Shown here: in pieces, positions 43,600 through 55,620 of the stretch
Position numbering within the stretch: position 1 is the first letter of the stretch
Layout: each line of letters starts with the position of its first letter
Origin: Pomphorhynchus laevis
Lineage: Eukaryota > Acanthocephala > Palaeacanthocephala > Echinorhynchida > Pomphorhynchidae
Assembly: GCA_012934845.2 (NCBI GenBank)
Contig: WNNJ02003813.1
Coordinates: forward strand, 1-64,000
DNA length: 64,000 nucleotides
Direction: 5' to 3'
The notes under the pieces: model-generated
Seen by the model: the letters and a program-made list of their open reading frames with translations, nothing else
What the model was told of the DNA's origin: nothing
Database searches by the model: none
Made by a program: the position numbers and the translations under genes

Positions 43600-44075
43600 T
43601 ATACTATGTCGCTCGTCGTCCGGTCCTATATTTTGGGTGTTAGCCAAGATGGTATATCATGGTATATCATTAAGATTTCTCAAACTTCGTTTGCATCCGA
43701 ATAACCGATCATAAGGAATTGTGTTTGGACCAGTTGATAGCTGGTTCATTACATCATCTTTAGTTTGATCCAAGACGTATTCAAGCGCAAACGTGGAAGA
43801 TTCTGCGAGAATAATGACCTTATTATCGATTCCCAATTGATGCTGTTGTAACGCTTAATGAATCTATGATCTTGCGGATGGTATGTACTCGAATATCTAT
43901 TCGCAGTGACGTTCGATAACAAAAATTGCTGTGGTTCTTCTGACATAAAACACTTCCCCAATCACTGTGTATGTACGCTGGAGGGTCACAATATACAGTA
44001 TAGGGCTTTGAAACATTTGATTATAGTCGTAGTCGATATGTCTTTACATGGAAAAAGGAGGGTATCCGGACTATA
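43600..44075 (-). pseudogene. Ty3/gypsy-like integrase remnant
   Basis: Minus-strand pieces: PYTVYCDPPAYIHSDWGS (second catalytic Asp context), SSTYHPQDHRFIKRYN (the YHPQ motif just before the usual catalytic Glu, which is lost here) and NQLSTGPNTIPYDRLFG (the typical 'TG.TPYELLFG' segment). They lie in order but in different frames. Too short to name the family; no LTRs, RT or protease seen. Confidence 0.5.
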
Positions 44076-44204
44076 AAATATTTTGAAAAATCATCTGAAA
44101 TCAAATTAAGTAAACAAATCTTGGGTAGCAATTAAGAATTAAGTGTATTCCTTCATCTTGATGTAGTTGTATTGATGAAGAATTGCTAATGGGATCAATT
44201 GCTA

Positions 44205-44345
44205 TCTGGATAAATTTGTTCGCTTATTGAATAAAAATTATTGGAGCTAAATACACATAAATCATCAATATATCGAAACATATATTTCATATCTTTATAT
44301 AATTTAGATTTATTTTTTACACAGTTATGAACAAATTAAACAGTT
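44205..44345 (-). pseudogene. Penelope-like RT fragment (YIDD region)
   Basis: Encodes KYMFRYIDDLCVFSSNNF followed by SISEQIYPDS, almost the same as the end of the larger fragment at 45255-46100. A second, truncated copy of the same family. Confidence 0.65.
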
Positions 44346-44354
44346 ATATGAACA

Positions 44355-44590
44355 AATCAGATCATATAACTGAGTCTACGTATATTAAATTGTTTATAAA
44401 TTAAACAAAAAATAATATGTAATTATGCATAATTTTATAATTTAATATAAGATTTCATATATCTTATATCAATTTAAAATTAAAATTTTAAATCAAAGTC
44501 AATTTGTATGAATTGACTAATAAATAACAGACGATGTATCAGAATAAGAAGTTGAGGTCAGCAGAAGGAATTGCTATTTAATGAGGTTTT
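44355..44590 (+). repeat. AT-rich dispersed repeat (copy a)
   Basis: Contains GATCATATAACTGAGTCTACG, TTTATAAATTAAA, TCAATTTGTATGAATTGACT and ACGATGTATCAGAATAAG in this order. The same order recurs at 47826-48215, 48456-48915, 60128-61145 and 61195-61461, always on the plus strand. No coding potential. Confidence 0.65.
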
Positions 44591-45254
44591 CCCCTATTTC
44601 TCGACCCAACATAGCAAAGGGGCCAAACACGTGCAAATGATTTATTTCCACTGATGAAATTTGATTATATAGTATCTTATTCTAATACAAAGTATATTAT
44701 TTATTATCCGTCCATAAACATTTTCCACTAATTATTTTAAATTTATTTTTAATATTATTGTATTGATTTATATATTTTACTATTTTCTGCTTGATGTTAT
44801 TTTTATAGTAACCTAGTTTAAAATATGTATCTATTAAATTATTTAAATGATTTTGAAGAAAGATAATATCGTTACAAATTGTTGCAATTCTTAAAATTTC
44901 ATTATTTAATGTATTATATTAAATATTATATGGTATGCATGAATGCTTATGCAAAAATATGTTTCTTGTAAATTTAAATATGTCATCTTAACGATATAAA
45001 TTAATAGTAGTTTTAGTTAATGTTAATTTAATGTTAATATCTAGATATATACCTTTTATATCTTCAATATCATTTTTATTAAGAAAAAGGCTTTCTGGAT
45101 AAATTTGTTCACAAATTGAATAAAAATTATAAAGAATAAAAATTGATTTAATTAATAAATAATAAAAAGTATTATTTGATTAATAAAAATAAATGTAGTG
45201 TCATTTAATTTGAGATAACAGCAAACTATATTAAATTGTGGATGATTATGAAGG

Positions 45255-46100
45255 CTACCTGGATAAATTTGTGCACTTATTGATTAAAAATTATTAGAGT
45301 TAAATACACATATATCATCAATGTATCGAAACATATATTTAATATCTTTATATAATTTAGATTTATTTTTTACACAGTTATGAACAAATTCATATTCTAT
45401 AAAGCTTAAAAACAAGTCAGCTATAATTGGGCTACTATTACCATCCATTGGAACACCTTTAACTTGTCTAAATATAGATGTCCCTATTTTTAAATAATTT
45501 TGATTTATCAAAATATTTAAGGATTCTATTAATTCAATTTTATCAATATATTTATATTTACTTGATGGTTTAATTTTCGTTAGATCGGCGTAATAATTAT
45601 TATAACATATATATGTATATCTTTTTCCGAATATAAGATTAATTAATTTTACTAACGCTTCTTTAATATCTACTAAACCTAGATTTGTATAAAGAGTACT
45701 AAAATCGTATGTATTTATATTTTGAAAATTTATTCCTTTTGTCTGTTCTAAAAATTCTTTTGTAGAATTAATACTGAAATAGTGTTTTATACCAGTATTA
45801 ATTTCGATTACCTTGCAATATTTTTTAAAGTGTGCTTTAATTACTTTAAGTATTTTATTTATATAGACAGAAAGTGGTTTTAATGTACATTTTAACGCAC
45901 TACATATGAACCTTGATTTTATTGGATTTTTATGTAATTTTGGATTCCAATATAATATAGGTATAGTTTTATTATCTGTTTCAACCTTTATACCTTTTTT
46001 ATCCATTATAGAACAGTGACTTGTAATAATTGTTTCAAAACTCAACTCACTACGTTTATATGTTGGATTTACATTTAAATCATTAGAATTGAACCTCTTT
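45255..46100 (-). pseudogene. Penelope-like element reverse transcriptase fragment
   Basis: A 270-codon frame: ITSHCSIMDKKGIK, IPILYWNPKLHKNPIKSRF (conserved entry), NINTYDFSTLYTNL (motif A), RQVKGVPMDGNSSPIIADL (motif B) and YMFRYIDDICVFNS (motif C). The TFDFSTLYT / FRYIDD pattern is that of Penelope-like elements, not LINEs. A TAA (45284) replaces a codon just before SISAQIYPG. No GIY-YIG endonuclease was found nearby. N-terminus and nuclease are missing. Confidence 0.75.
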
Positions 46101-47825
46101 CATTAGTATATCATAATAAAGCTTTTTGCATATGAAGACAAAGTTATTACTAGCTTTATCAATAGTTGTTATTATATAGTTATCTTTTAATTTAGTAAGT
46201 TCTGTATACATGTCTTTATTAATTTTATCTTTCCTTTTGAAATTGTTTGTTATTTTTATTTTATTTTTAATTTTATCAAATATATAAAAACCAAAAAGAG
46301 CATTTTATTCAGACGATGATCCAGCGACGAAATATTACATCATCTCTATGATGTAATATGCACTTACTAAGAACTTACTATAGTAAGTTCTGTATACATA
46401 TCTTTATTAATTTGATCTTTCCTTTTATAATTATTTGTTATTTTTATTTTCCTTTTAATTTTAAAAAGAAAATATCTTTCCAAATTTTAATCTTAGATGT
46501 ATTCTGATAAGTAATAAATTTGAATTAAAGTTAATTAACAAATATTTCGTTTTTAAATTAAAAATTTTGTCTTATTTAATGTTGATATCAAAATTCTTCG
46601 CTTATACAAATTATATTAAATAGTTGTCTTCCTTTTCAAGTTAATGTGTATTGAATTTTATATTTTAATAGAATCATATAAAAATAATATCTTTGTTTTC
46701 TTAAAAAAGAATTGTCATACAGCAAAAAAAGAAACTATTTTAAAGTATATTTTTTATTTTAATCTACTATAACATATATAATATTGTACATTTAAAAATT
46801 AATATAATATATAATATTGTACATTAAAACATATTACATTAAAAAATTTAATACAATAAATTTAATATGAATTTAAGGATGTCAAAGCACTCAAAAATAT
46901 GTTCGCAATTATATTTTATATTTTAAAAGTTTTTGAAAAGCTCATGTTTAGATTAATTAGAAATTTAATAAAATAATAATCAAAATTTTGAATTTGTATC
47001 TAAATTATATTTAATGTATTTAATATATATTGTATGAATTATATTTCCTTAAGCGTCTTGTTACCAGTATATAAGCATCACATCACTCCAATTTTTACAT
47101 TTGTTTTGAGCAGTAAATTTTCTTATGGTTTTTAATGCAATCCTATTAATCATGACATTGAAGTGCACATTGAGCCATTTTCTTATACTTCGTAAGACTT
47201 GCATTCAATTGTTTGAAACTTGTTTTAAAAAAGGCTACCAAACTATGGCTTTCGAAGCTATCCATAATTTTATTTATTGAAAATACGTAGTATATTTCCG
47301 GGATGACTTGAGAATATAATACATAGGTGTAGGTAGTAATTTACATTCTAATTCAAAATATTAAAATTAATTTAATGTTTTCAAGCCTTGATAATATTGT
47401 TTTCAAACTCTTTCAATTTGCAATTTTAAAGATGATCATTGATGGTCAAGAAGGGTTTTATCAAAGTTTTTTTGTCAACAAATGCTCTCGTTTGTTTTTA
47501 CTATTAATTGTATGTTTAACTGTATGTCTATGAAGATATTATTATGCCCAATCACCTCTCGACATGGGTAAAAATTAAAGAAATTACTAGAAACTGGGCG
47601 GACGCGTGCATTTAAGAGAGAATTTCTCAACAAGTCTTATTTGTAAGAGCATTTATCTCAATTTGATATTACTACTGTTAAGCTGGAAATCTGTTTTAAG
47701 TTCACTGTCTGTGTGATCGTTTAAACGTCTCGTTAGTGTCAATTACGTAGGAGTAATTATCTTTACACAGAGTCGAATATTTACCACTTTACCCCTTGAC
47801 ATAAATACGACATTATACAGTGAAT
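46101..47825. other. AT-rich, no gene recognised
   Basis: Low-complexity A/T sequence. A short duplicated text (AGTTCTGTATACATRTCTTTATTAATTT at about 46199 and 46386) shows a local tandem duplication. No open frame with recognisable content on either strand. Confidence 0.5.
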
Positions 47826-48215
47826 AATGATATTAAATGAGCTAACTGAGTATTTTAAATTATTTATAAATTAAAAGCAATGCTAAATAAAATTCAAATA
47901 ATTAAATAATAAATAATTATAAATGATTTTATAAAATTAATATTCATATCAAGTTAAAATTGAAATTTGAAATAAAAGTTAATTTTTATGAATTGACTAA
48001 TAACAAACATTTTCAACTGACTTAACAGTTCAGATTTGATAACGGAGTTTACGTATTTTAAATTATTTATAAATTAAAAGCATTGCTAAATAAAATTCAA
48101 ATAATTAAAAAATATATAATTAGATATGATTTTATACAAATTATATTTTTTATAACGATAAAATTTATGAAATTTTAAAATAAAAGTCAAATTTTATGAA
48201 TTGACTAGTAAAGTC
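47826..48215 (+). repeat. AT-rich dispersed repeat (copies b and c, tandem)
   Basis: Two consecutive units share TTTTAAATTATTTATAAATT, GCTAAATAAAATTCAAATAA and TTTTTATGAATTGACTA, about 200 bp apart, head-to-tail. Same family as 44355-44590. Confidence 0.7.
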
Positions 48216-48455
48216 TATTTTATGTGTAAAATCAGTCATGAGAAACACTACAGCTTGTAATAAAACAAGTATTAGGGAGAACCGTCGCGTTAATCGTCAA
48301 TTTTTTCGAAAAATACTTTGATGATTATTAATTATAATTAAAAAGATTTTATAGAATTCATAAATTAACCTAATGTACTTTAAGAATATAAAATTATGAC
48401 TGGAAAAGTTATTCAATTTGATTTAAATTGCATATCGCTTCAAAACATTATTTAT

Positions 48456-48915
48456 TGCTAATCAGATCAGCTAACAAAGTTTATGTACTTGATACTGTTT
48501 ATAAAGTTAAAAATAATGTTAAATAAAATTTAAATAATAAATAATTAAATAAGAAAAAAATATAATAAATAATTAATAATTGTTATATATTAATAATTGT
48601 TATATATAATTGTTAATAATATTTTATATAATTTATGTAAAGTTAGAATTTAAAATAAAAGTCATTTTTTATGAATTGACTAATAAATAATATGCGATGC
48701 ATCAGAATTAAGACTAGAGGTCGTCTGTAGAAACTACTATGTTATCAAAAATATAAATAGAAATATTTGTTATAAATAATAAAATAAGAAAAAATTATAA
48801 TAAATAATTAATAATTGTTATATAATATTTTATATAATTTGTGTAAAGTTAAAATGTGAAATTTACAATTTTAAATAAAAGTCAATTTTTATGAATTAAC
48901 TTATAAATAACTAGT
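48456..48915 (+). repeat. AT-rich dispersed repeat (copies d and e)
   Basis: Copy d has the longest 3' end: ATGAATTGACTAATAAATAA, GCGATGCATCAGAATTAAGA, CTAGAGGTCGTC and an end at CTACTATGTTATC. Copy e repeats the middle and AAAGTCAATTTTTATGAATT. Confidence 0.7.
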
Positions 48916-49121
48916 TTATAACTAGTCAATTTCGTGTAACTTGTTAATTACGTGAAATTTTGAAAGATAATTTTCTAAAGTCACTATTGTTAGGTCGTCA
49001 GAAGTGATTTCGATGCACTTTTTCAGTCACTTACGTATTTCATGAATATTATCATTTCGATTATCTATTCATTTAATATTAAAATTTATAGAATGAATAA
49101 TTGCATACACGAGCGAGTATC

Positions 49122-49431
49122 ATCATTTGGTCGGCTTCATCAATTATCCTCGTGTGAATTCTTTAATCCTAGATGCAGCACTGTACACTACAATCAGCGT
49201 AGGTGGACATCATCAGCAGTTTGCCTACGCCTACATTTCGTGTTTCAGTCCTTTAATGATCTGCTGAAGGCAGCAGAGGAAAATTTCAGCAGATCATTAA
49301 AGGACCGAAACACGAAAGGTTGGCGTAGGCTCACTGCTGATGAGGTTTACCTACGCTGATTGTAGTGTACAGTGCTGCATCTAGGATTAAAGAATTCACA
49401 CGAGGATAATTTATGAAGCCGACCAAATGAT
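49122..49431. repeat. 310-bp fold-back (long inverted-repeat) element
   Basis: The left arm starts ATCATTTGGTCGGCTTCAT and the right arm ends with its complement ATGAAGCCGACCAAATGAT. Arms of about 145 bp match with few changes and meet at a short centre (AAGGCAGCAGAGGAAAATTT, about 49266-49287). It contains no protein gene. Likely a fold-back transposon or MITE; the transcript would form a long hairpin. No clear target duplication seen. Confidence 0.85.
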
Positions 49432-49497
49432 TAAAATTTATTACTGAATTGCATCACATCGAATCAAGTAATTTATACTGATTAGGTATTTGAAATA

Positions 49498-49599
49498 TTA
49501 ATTGTTTGGTAATTTCTTAAACTGAGGATAAATTTCCAACATTTCTCGTGCTGTCTTGATAACTTCATGCCGGGCCGACGTAGATACGGAAATATCACG
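49498..49599 (-). CDS. Candidate terminal exon of an unknown gene
   Basis: Minus strand: TTATTTAGTAG acceptor, then 33 codons RDISVSTSARHEVIKTAREM...FKKLPNN and TAA. The codon texture is coding-like (amphipathic helix, few AT-only codons) in AT-rich surroundings. No upstream exon found to its right, where LIN-7 runs on the opposite strand. Function unknown. Confidence 0.35.
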   Translation of the reverse strand, partial: RDISVSTSARHEVIKTAREMLEIYPQFKKLPNN

Positions 49600-49981
49600 C
49601 TACTAAATAACAAAATATTCAAATATTCTATTAGAACAAATATATATTTAATATAATTAATATTACAATTTAATATAATTTATATCATAAATATTATTTT
49701 TATTATAATATATTATAATTTATAATTATATATAATTATATATAATTCATATATTTATGATATTAATATGAAATTAGATACTTTGTAAATATAAAATTTA
49801 GATTTGAACAAATATCATTAGCCTTAACGATTAGTTTTATTTATTCATTTGAAAACTTGATAATCTGCAATATTATGACGTCTAAATATTTGTCTCTATT
49901 TATAGTTTCCGTAATTTTGTAAAATTTTAACTAACACTTTTCTAAGTCGAACATTTCGAAAATTATTTTTCTTCGTTGCAG

Positions 49982-52009
49982 ACATTGAAAACTTACTGAA
50001 TTCACTAAAGTCTGCAAGTGCCTGTAAGTAATGATATAGTATGTATTTTAATGTAGAATATATAATTTAGCTACCGAGTGTAAAGTTGAAAAAGAAAAAA
50101 TAAACTCCAGCATCCAGGCCTTAGAGAGTAATCTTTTTGAGTCGGTTCGAAATGTTTACGAAAGCTTTTTCAACTCACTAACTTCATCAAATGCAAAGGC
50201 CAGATCCATAGCTGCCTCAAAGGTATAAAAATAATTCATAATTTTGATCATACGCTTACGACAGGGTTTTCTATCTAATTTTAATGTGCGTTTGCAATTA
50301 TTTCAAATTAAATGTTAACCATTTTGACACAATATTTTATAAAATGTTTTATTTAATTTAAATGTATAACTTATCCAATAAATTTAAATAACTATAACTT
50401 TATTATTAATTATTTTAATTCATTTAAACATTTATATTTTACCGTTACATTTTATTCGAAAAAATACACTGCAAAAGGTATAAAAATCTTCTTACCAGAT
50501 AACATAGCATTTAGAATAATCACGATTCTTTATTTTTAAAATTGTAATATTTTTTGGGAACCATTACTATCACCAACTTATTTTAACTGCTGAAATAAGA
50601 AATTCAATTGCTGTTTGAATTATGATGTTTTACCATGTTCAAAAATCATGATCTTTGCAAATTACTGCATCTTGTGTGGTCACAAGGATGATCAAAGAAT
50701 GCTAGTTACTGTAGTCATAACATCACAAGTTTTGGCTATAATTGATGCATTATCTCCGTTGAGTTAATGAAAAGCAACTTTACATACGACATTTATGACA
50801 TATTTATTGGTTCGTCTAAAATAATGTCTAAATTATGCTCAATTTTATTTAAACCTGAGCATAAAATTGAAGTTATGGTAGATACGTTTAATTAACGTAT
50901 AGTCTCACGTCAATTCATTTAAAATGTTGAATCAATAACATTAATTAATTATTAAATAATTAAATTTTTAATTTACAGCTTATATTTGGTTCTGTATCGA
51001 TATTTCAAATTCCCTATATTTCGAATTTATTATTTATTTTTAGCCCCTAAAATTAAAAAAAGAAAAATGTAAATAATATATTCAATATTTAAATATTCAA
51101 TATTTTATAATATACGTAGATTTATTTATAAAATAAAAATCAGACATTTAATTTAATGAATTTTTAATGATTTTAAAAGAGAAATTATATCAAGACGTTT
51201 TTATCTTTTTTTTGTTGCAACCACAATACTTATTAGCGCTACTTGTAAAATAAAAATCAGACATTTAATAAATTTTTTAATGTGAATATGACGAACATAT
51301 TGTTGTCTTACTAAATAATTCCTAAATAACTTATTTTACTTCTAAGATTAATGATACATATTTTAATTCTTTATATTTTAATAATTCTCCATTAAATCTT
51401 GTATTAACATACAAAATCGTGATATATCATCACTTTTATTCGCTTCTCAGCTAAATTCTAAGTCGTTTTAGATAATGTTTTAAGATGCTCTAAAAATATT
51501 AAAATGTAGCATTTCATTTATAAAAATGCTAAAATATTTAAATTTAAAATCCTATATAGCTCATTGAAAATCCAAGTCATTTGAGATTTTAATAAAATCA
51601 CAAATGAAATATTTTTCAAATAAACTTATGTTATATAACATTAATAGCTCATATAATATTGGTAGGCTACCGTTGCTGCTTTTACGGCTGCATATGGATA
51701 TACTCATCCTAGAATCATTAAGCTAAGGAAGCGATCCGACGGTTTTGGATTTAATGTCATGGGAGGTAAAGAACAACGGAGTCCAATTTTAGTATCAAAA
51801 ATCGTGCCCGGAGGTGCTGCTGCAGATCAGGGTCAACTGAAACGTGGAGACCAGTTGCTATCAGTAAATGGTATAGTAAGTTATTTATTCAAAAAGTCCG
51901 CAGTTTGTAATTATTCCAATTTAAGAATATTGAACACGAATACCACGAAACCGCTGTTGAAGTTTTAAAAAATGCCGGACAAGGTATTAGAGTAAATTTT
52001 CTTCTGTAG
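49982..52009 (+). CDS. lin-7: LIN-7 polarity scaffold (L27 and PDZ domains), spliced, first exon not found
   Basis: Exons 49982-50023, 50071-50222, 51666-51875 and 51926-52009 join in frame through GT-AG introns of 47, 1443 and 50 nt. Exons 1-2 give an L27 domain ([31 protein letters not shown]). Exon 3 gives [18 protein letters not shown] and a PDZ with carboxylate-loop [15 protein letters not shown] and [12 protein letters not shown]; exon 4 closes it ([19 protein letters not shown]) and stops at TAG. Known LIN-7/MALS proteins pair with LIN-2/CASK via L27 and bind receptor tails via PDZ at cell junctions and synapses. The protein ends directly after the PDZ (VNFLL), without the usual extension of about 20 residues. 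The 5' exon with the start codon was not identified. Confidence 0.93.
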
Positions 52010-52104
52010 TTTTTATTTCCTTTAATTTGACGTTACATTTGACTTTAAATTTAAAATATAATTTCCGTTCGAACAAATGGATTCAATCTATGTCGTGAGA
52101 ATTT

Positions 52105-52110
52105 AATAAA
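52105..52110 (+). terminator. Polyadenylation signal of LIN-7
   Basis: AATAAA 96 nt after the stop codon, just before the satellite array begins. Position and sequence fit a canonical poly(A) signal, though AT richness makes chance matches common. Confidence 0.5.
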
Positions 52111-52165
52111 TAAATCCAATTCATTGGATTCAATTAATTTAATGAGAATGCACAGTCAAAAAGTT

Positions 52166-54190
52166 TTATGATTGCCAATCTGATATGATTGCCAATCTGA
52201 TATGATTGTCAATCTGATATGATTGCCAATCTGATATGATTGCCAATCTGATATGATTGCCAATCTGATATGATTGCCAATCTGATATGATTGCCAATCT
52301 GATATGATTGCCAATCTGATATGATTGCTAATCTGATATGATTGCCAATCTGATATGATTGCCAATCTGATTCGATTGCCAATCTGATTTGATTGCCAAT
52401 CTGATATGATTACCAATCTGATATGATTGCCAATCTGATATGATTGCCAATCTGATATGATTGCCAATCTGATATGATTGCCAATCTGATATGATTGACT
52501 ATCTGATATGATTACCAATCTGATATGATTGCCAATCTGATTCGATTGCCAATCTGATTCGATTGCCAATCTGATTCGATTGCCAATCTGATTCGATTGC
52601 CAATCTGATATGATTGTCAATCTGATATGATTGCTAATCTGATATGATTGCCAATCTGATATGATTGCCAATCTGACATGATTGTCAATAGGATATGATT
52701 ACTAATCTGATATGATTGCCAATCTGATTCGATTGTTAATCTGATTCGATTGCTAATCTGATTCGATTGTCAATCTAATATGATTGTTAATCTGATATGA
52801 TTGCTAATCTGATATGATTGCTAATCAGATATGATTGCTAATCAGATATGATGGCCAATCTGATATGATTGCCAATCTGATATGATTGCCAATCTGATAT
52901 GATTGCCAATCTGATATGATTGCCAATCTGATATGATTGCCAATCTGATATGATTGCCAATCTGATATGATTGCCAATCTGATATGATTGCCAATCTGAT
53001 ATGATTGCCAATCTGATATGATTGCCAATCTGATATGATTGCCAATCTGATATGATTGCCAATCTGATATGATTGCCAATCTGATATGATTGCCAATCTG
53101 ATATGATTGCCAATCTGATATGATTTTATATGATCTGATATAATTGGCGATCTGATATAATTGCCAATCTGATATGATTTTATATGATCTGATATAATTG
53201 GCGATCTGATATAATTGCCAATCTGATATGATTTTATATGATCTGATATAATTGGCGATCTGATATAATTGCTAATCTGATATGATTTCCAATCTGATAT
53301 GATTACCAATCTGATACGATTGCCAATCTGATATGATTGCCAATCTGATGCGATTGCCAATCTGATATGATTGCCAATCTGACATGATTGTCAATCGGAT
53401 ATGATTGCCAATTTGATATGATTGCCAATCTGATTCGATTGTTTATCTGATTCGATTGCCAATCTGATTTGATTGTCAATCTAATATGATTGTTAATCTG
53501 ATATGATTGCTAATCTGATATGATTGCTAATCAGATATGATGGCCAATCTGATATGATTGCCAATCTGATATGATTGCCAATCTGATATGATTACCAATC
53601 TGATACGATTGCCAATCTGATATGATTGTTAATCCGATATGATTGTCAATCTGATATTATTGCCGATTTGATACGATTGCCAATATGATATGATTGCCAA
53701 TATGATATGATTTTATATGATCTGATATAATCGGCGATCTGATATGATTGCCAATCTGATATAATTGTCGATCAGATATAGTTGACGATCTTGTATAATC
53801 AACGATCTGATAAATTGTCGATCTGACATAATTGGTGATCTAATATAGTTGACGATCTGATATAATTGATGATCTGGTAAATTCGGCGATCTGAGATAAT
53901 TGGAGATATGAAATAATTGGTGATGTAATATAATTAACGATCTGAAATGATTTGTAAATCTGATATAATTTTCGATCTGTTATAATCGGCGATAAGATTT
54001 AATTGGAGATTAGAATTAATTTGAGATTTGATTCAATTGAAGATTAAATTTAATTGTATATTAGAATTAATCGAAGATTAAATTTAATTGTATGACAAAT
54101 TTAATTGTATATTAGATTTAATTGGATATTATATTTAATTGGCGACAACATTTAATTCGTGACCACATTCAACTGACGATCATATTTAAA
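52166..54190. repeat. 17-bp satellite (GATTGCCAATCTGATAT) of about 2 kb
   Basis: About one hundred head-to-tail copies of a 17-bp unit, very regular at 52850-53120, with variants such as TTCGATTGCC, TAATCTGATATG and ATCAGATATG. From 53120 a 51-bp compound unit (TTTTATATGATCTGATATAA, TTGGCGATCTGATATAATTG) is repeated three times and once more at 53700. The right end decays gradually to 54190. The minus strand is open in all three frames only because the unit lacks stops; no protein is inferred. Confidence 0.93.
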
Positions 54191-54259
54191 TTAGTAATCA
54201 TATTTTATTGGCGTTCAGATTTGATTGGCGATGAGATTTAATTTGCAAGCAGATATATT

Positions 54260-55260
54260 TAATTTGCAATAGCAAATTAAATATTTGCAATAGCAAACAA
54301 TGATCTGTCAGAAAGCAACTATCAAGTTAGTCAGGAAAACTATATCTAAGCATTCGCAGGAATAATGAGCGATCAGCCGACATTTTTTATTCTCTTGGGG
54401 AAAAACAAGTCCACTGTGTGATAATGTTGATGACACCTTCCTTTCAGTATACTCTTGTAGTAGTCGTATCATTGTGATGCATGCATTGTACGTCCAGGAA
54501 GGAAATAACACAATTTTGTTCAACACATTTGCCTTTTGTAATTCTTGTATCTAAGTCGTTTAACATATCCAACACATTCTCTTGTGAATGATGTAGTCCG
54601 TTGATACACATAAACACGTCATCCACATATATACACCAGTATATTAGTCCTTTTATGCACGAATATACATTTGCTTCCACCTTTCTCATAAAGATGTATG
54701 CTAGAGTCGGCCCTAATTGGGCGCCCATCGCGACATCATCGATTTGTACATAAAATTTTTTGTCAAATGAGAAGGTGGATTCATTTGTGCATATATGGAG
54801 ATATTTACATTCGTTGAGTGTTTACGTTCAACAAACACATTTCTTGTTTAGAAGAAGCGTGGAACATCAATCGTCTCGTTAACTAGGACATTTGTGAACA
54901 GATCCTTAACTTCAGCGGTGAAAAAACATCTCGTGTAACTATGTTCTTTAGTAATGTCACAAAATCGTAGCCGTTTTTGATAGTTGAATGTGACAGACTT
55001 ATCACGTCCCTAAAACATTGGTTTATTACTTTTACCAGCCGATGAACGTAGAATTTGTAACAACCAATGACAGGTCTTACACACCTTTCCGCTTTATAGG
55101 TCTTTGGCAACAGAAACACGAACCAAGCAGCGCTATGTTTCGAGCGAACTTTCCAATTGTCAGAGAATGGAATTGATCCTCGACGTTTTAGTTGGAAAAG
55201 AGTCGCATTAAGTCGCGGTTTAGTTGAAAGAGAGTCGAAAATCTGTAACAATAAAATTTT
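54260..55260 (-). pseudogene. Penelope-like element remnant, second family
   Basis: Pieces in order: NATLFQLKRRGSIPFSDNWK, FVFLLPKTYKAERCVRPVIG (entry motif 'LPKTHK..RPI'), EVKDLFTNVLVNETI (motif A), DDVAMGAQLGPTLAYIFM (motif B), CIYVDDVFMCI (motif C) and VISFLDV. Frames shift near 54930 and stops follow. The motif-B form 'VAMGAQLGPTLAYIF' differs from the 45-kb copy, so two Penelope-like families are present. Dead. Confidence 0.75.
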
Positions 55261-55610
55261 ACGTTGACTTCTCTCGATTTGTTATTTTTACAAACAATAA
55301 AGTCTGCTTACACAATGGTTCTAATACTGAGATTAGTGTGTTTTTTCAAACACGAAAAAATATACAATTTCTAATTGAGCAATAAGGAACACAGTCTCAG
55401 TTTTGAAATTTAAAAAAGCTGACGGTTCTGACTCAAAATGTCGTGATAAACATTACACAATCTTATGAAACGTTTAAATATTGTGGTAAACTTATGTTTA
55501 AGTCAATTATGCTAAAAGGGTCAATTCCGCATTCAATGAATGAAACTATAATAAAAGTTATCTAAATGCAATAAACGACACACTTGCATAGAATTCATAG
55601 CAATGAATCC
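55261..55610. other. No gene recognised
   Basis: 350 bp of AT-rich spacer between the Penelope-like remnant and the RTE element. No open frame of note. Confidence 0.5.
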
Positions 55611-55620
55611 AATCTTCTTC

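Noticed and set aside
45284-46045. Mitochondrial plasmid or group II intron RT
   Set aside because: Motifs FSTLYT and FRYIDD, and the PKLHKNPIK entry, are those of Penelope-like elements; no intron domains V/VI or maturase X domain are present.
52156-53360. Long overlapping minus-strand ORFs with a 17-residue repeat
   Set aside because: They arise because the 17-bp satellite unit has no stop in any minus-strand frame; all three frames are open at once and no start context or unique flanking coding sequence exists.
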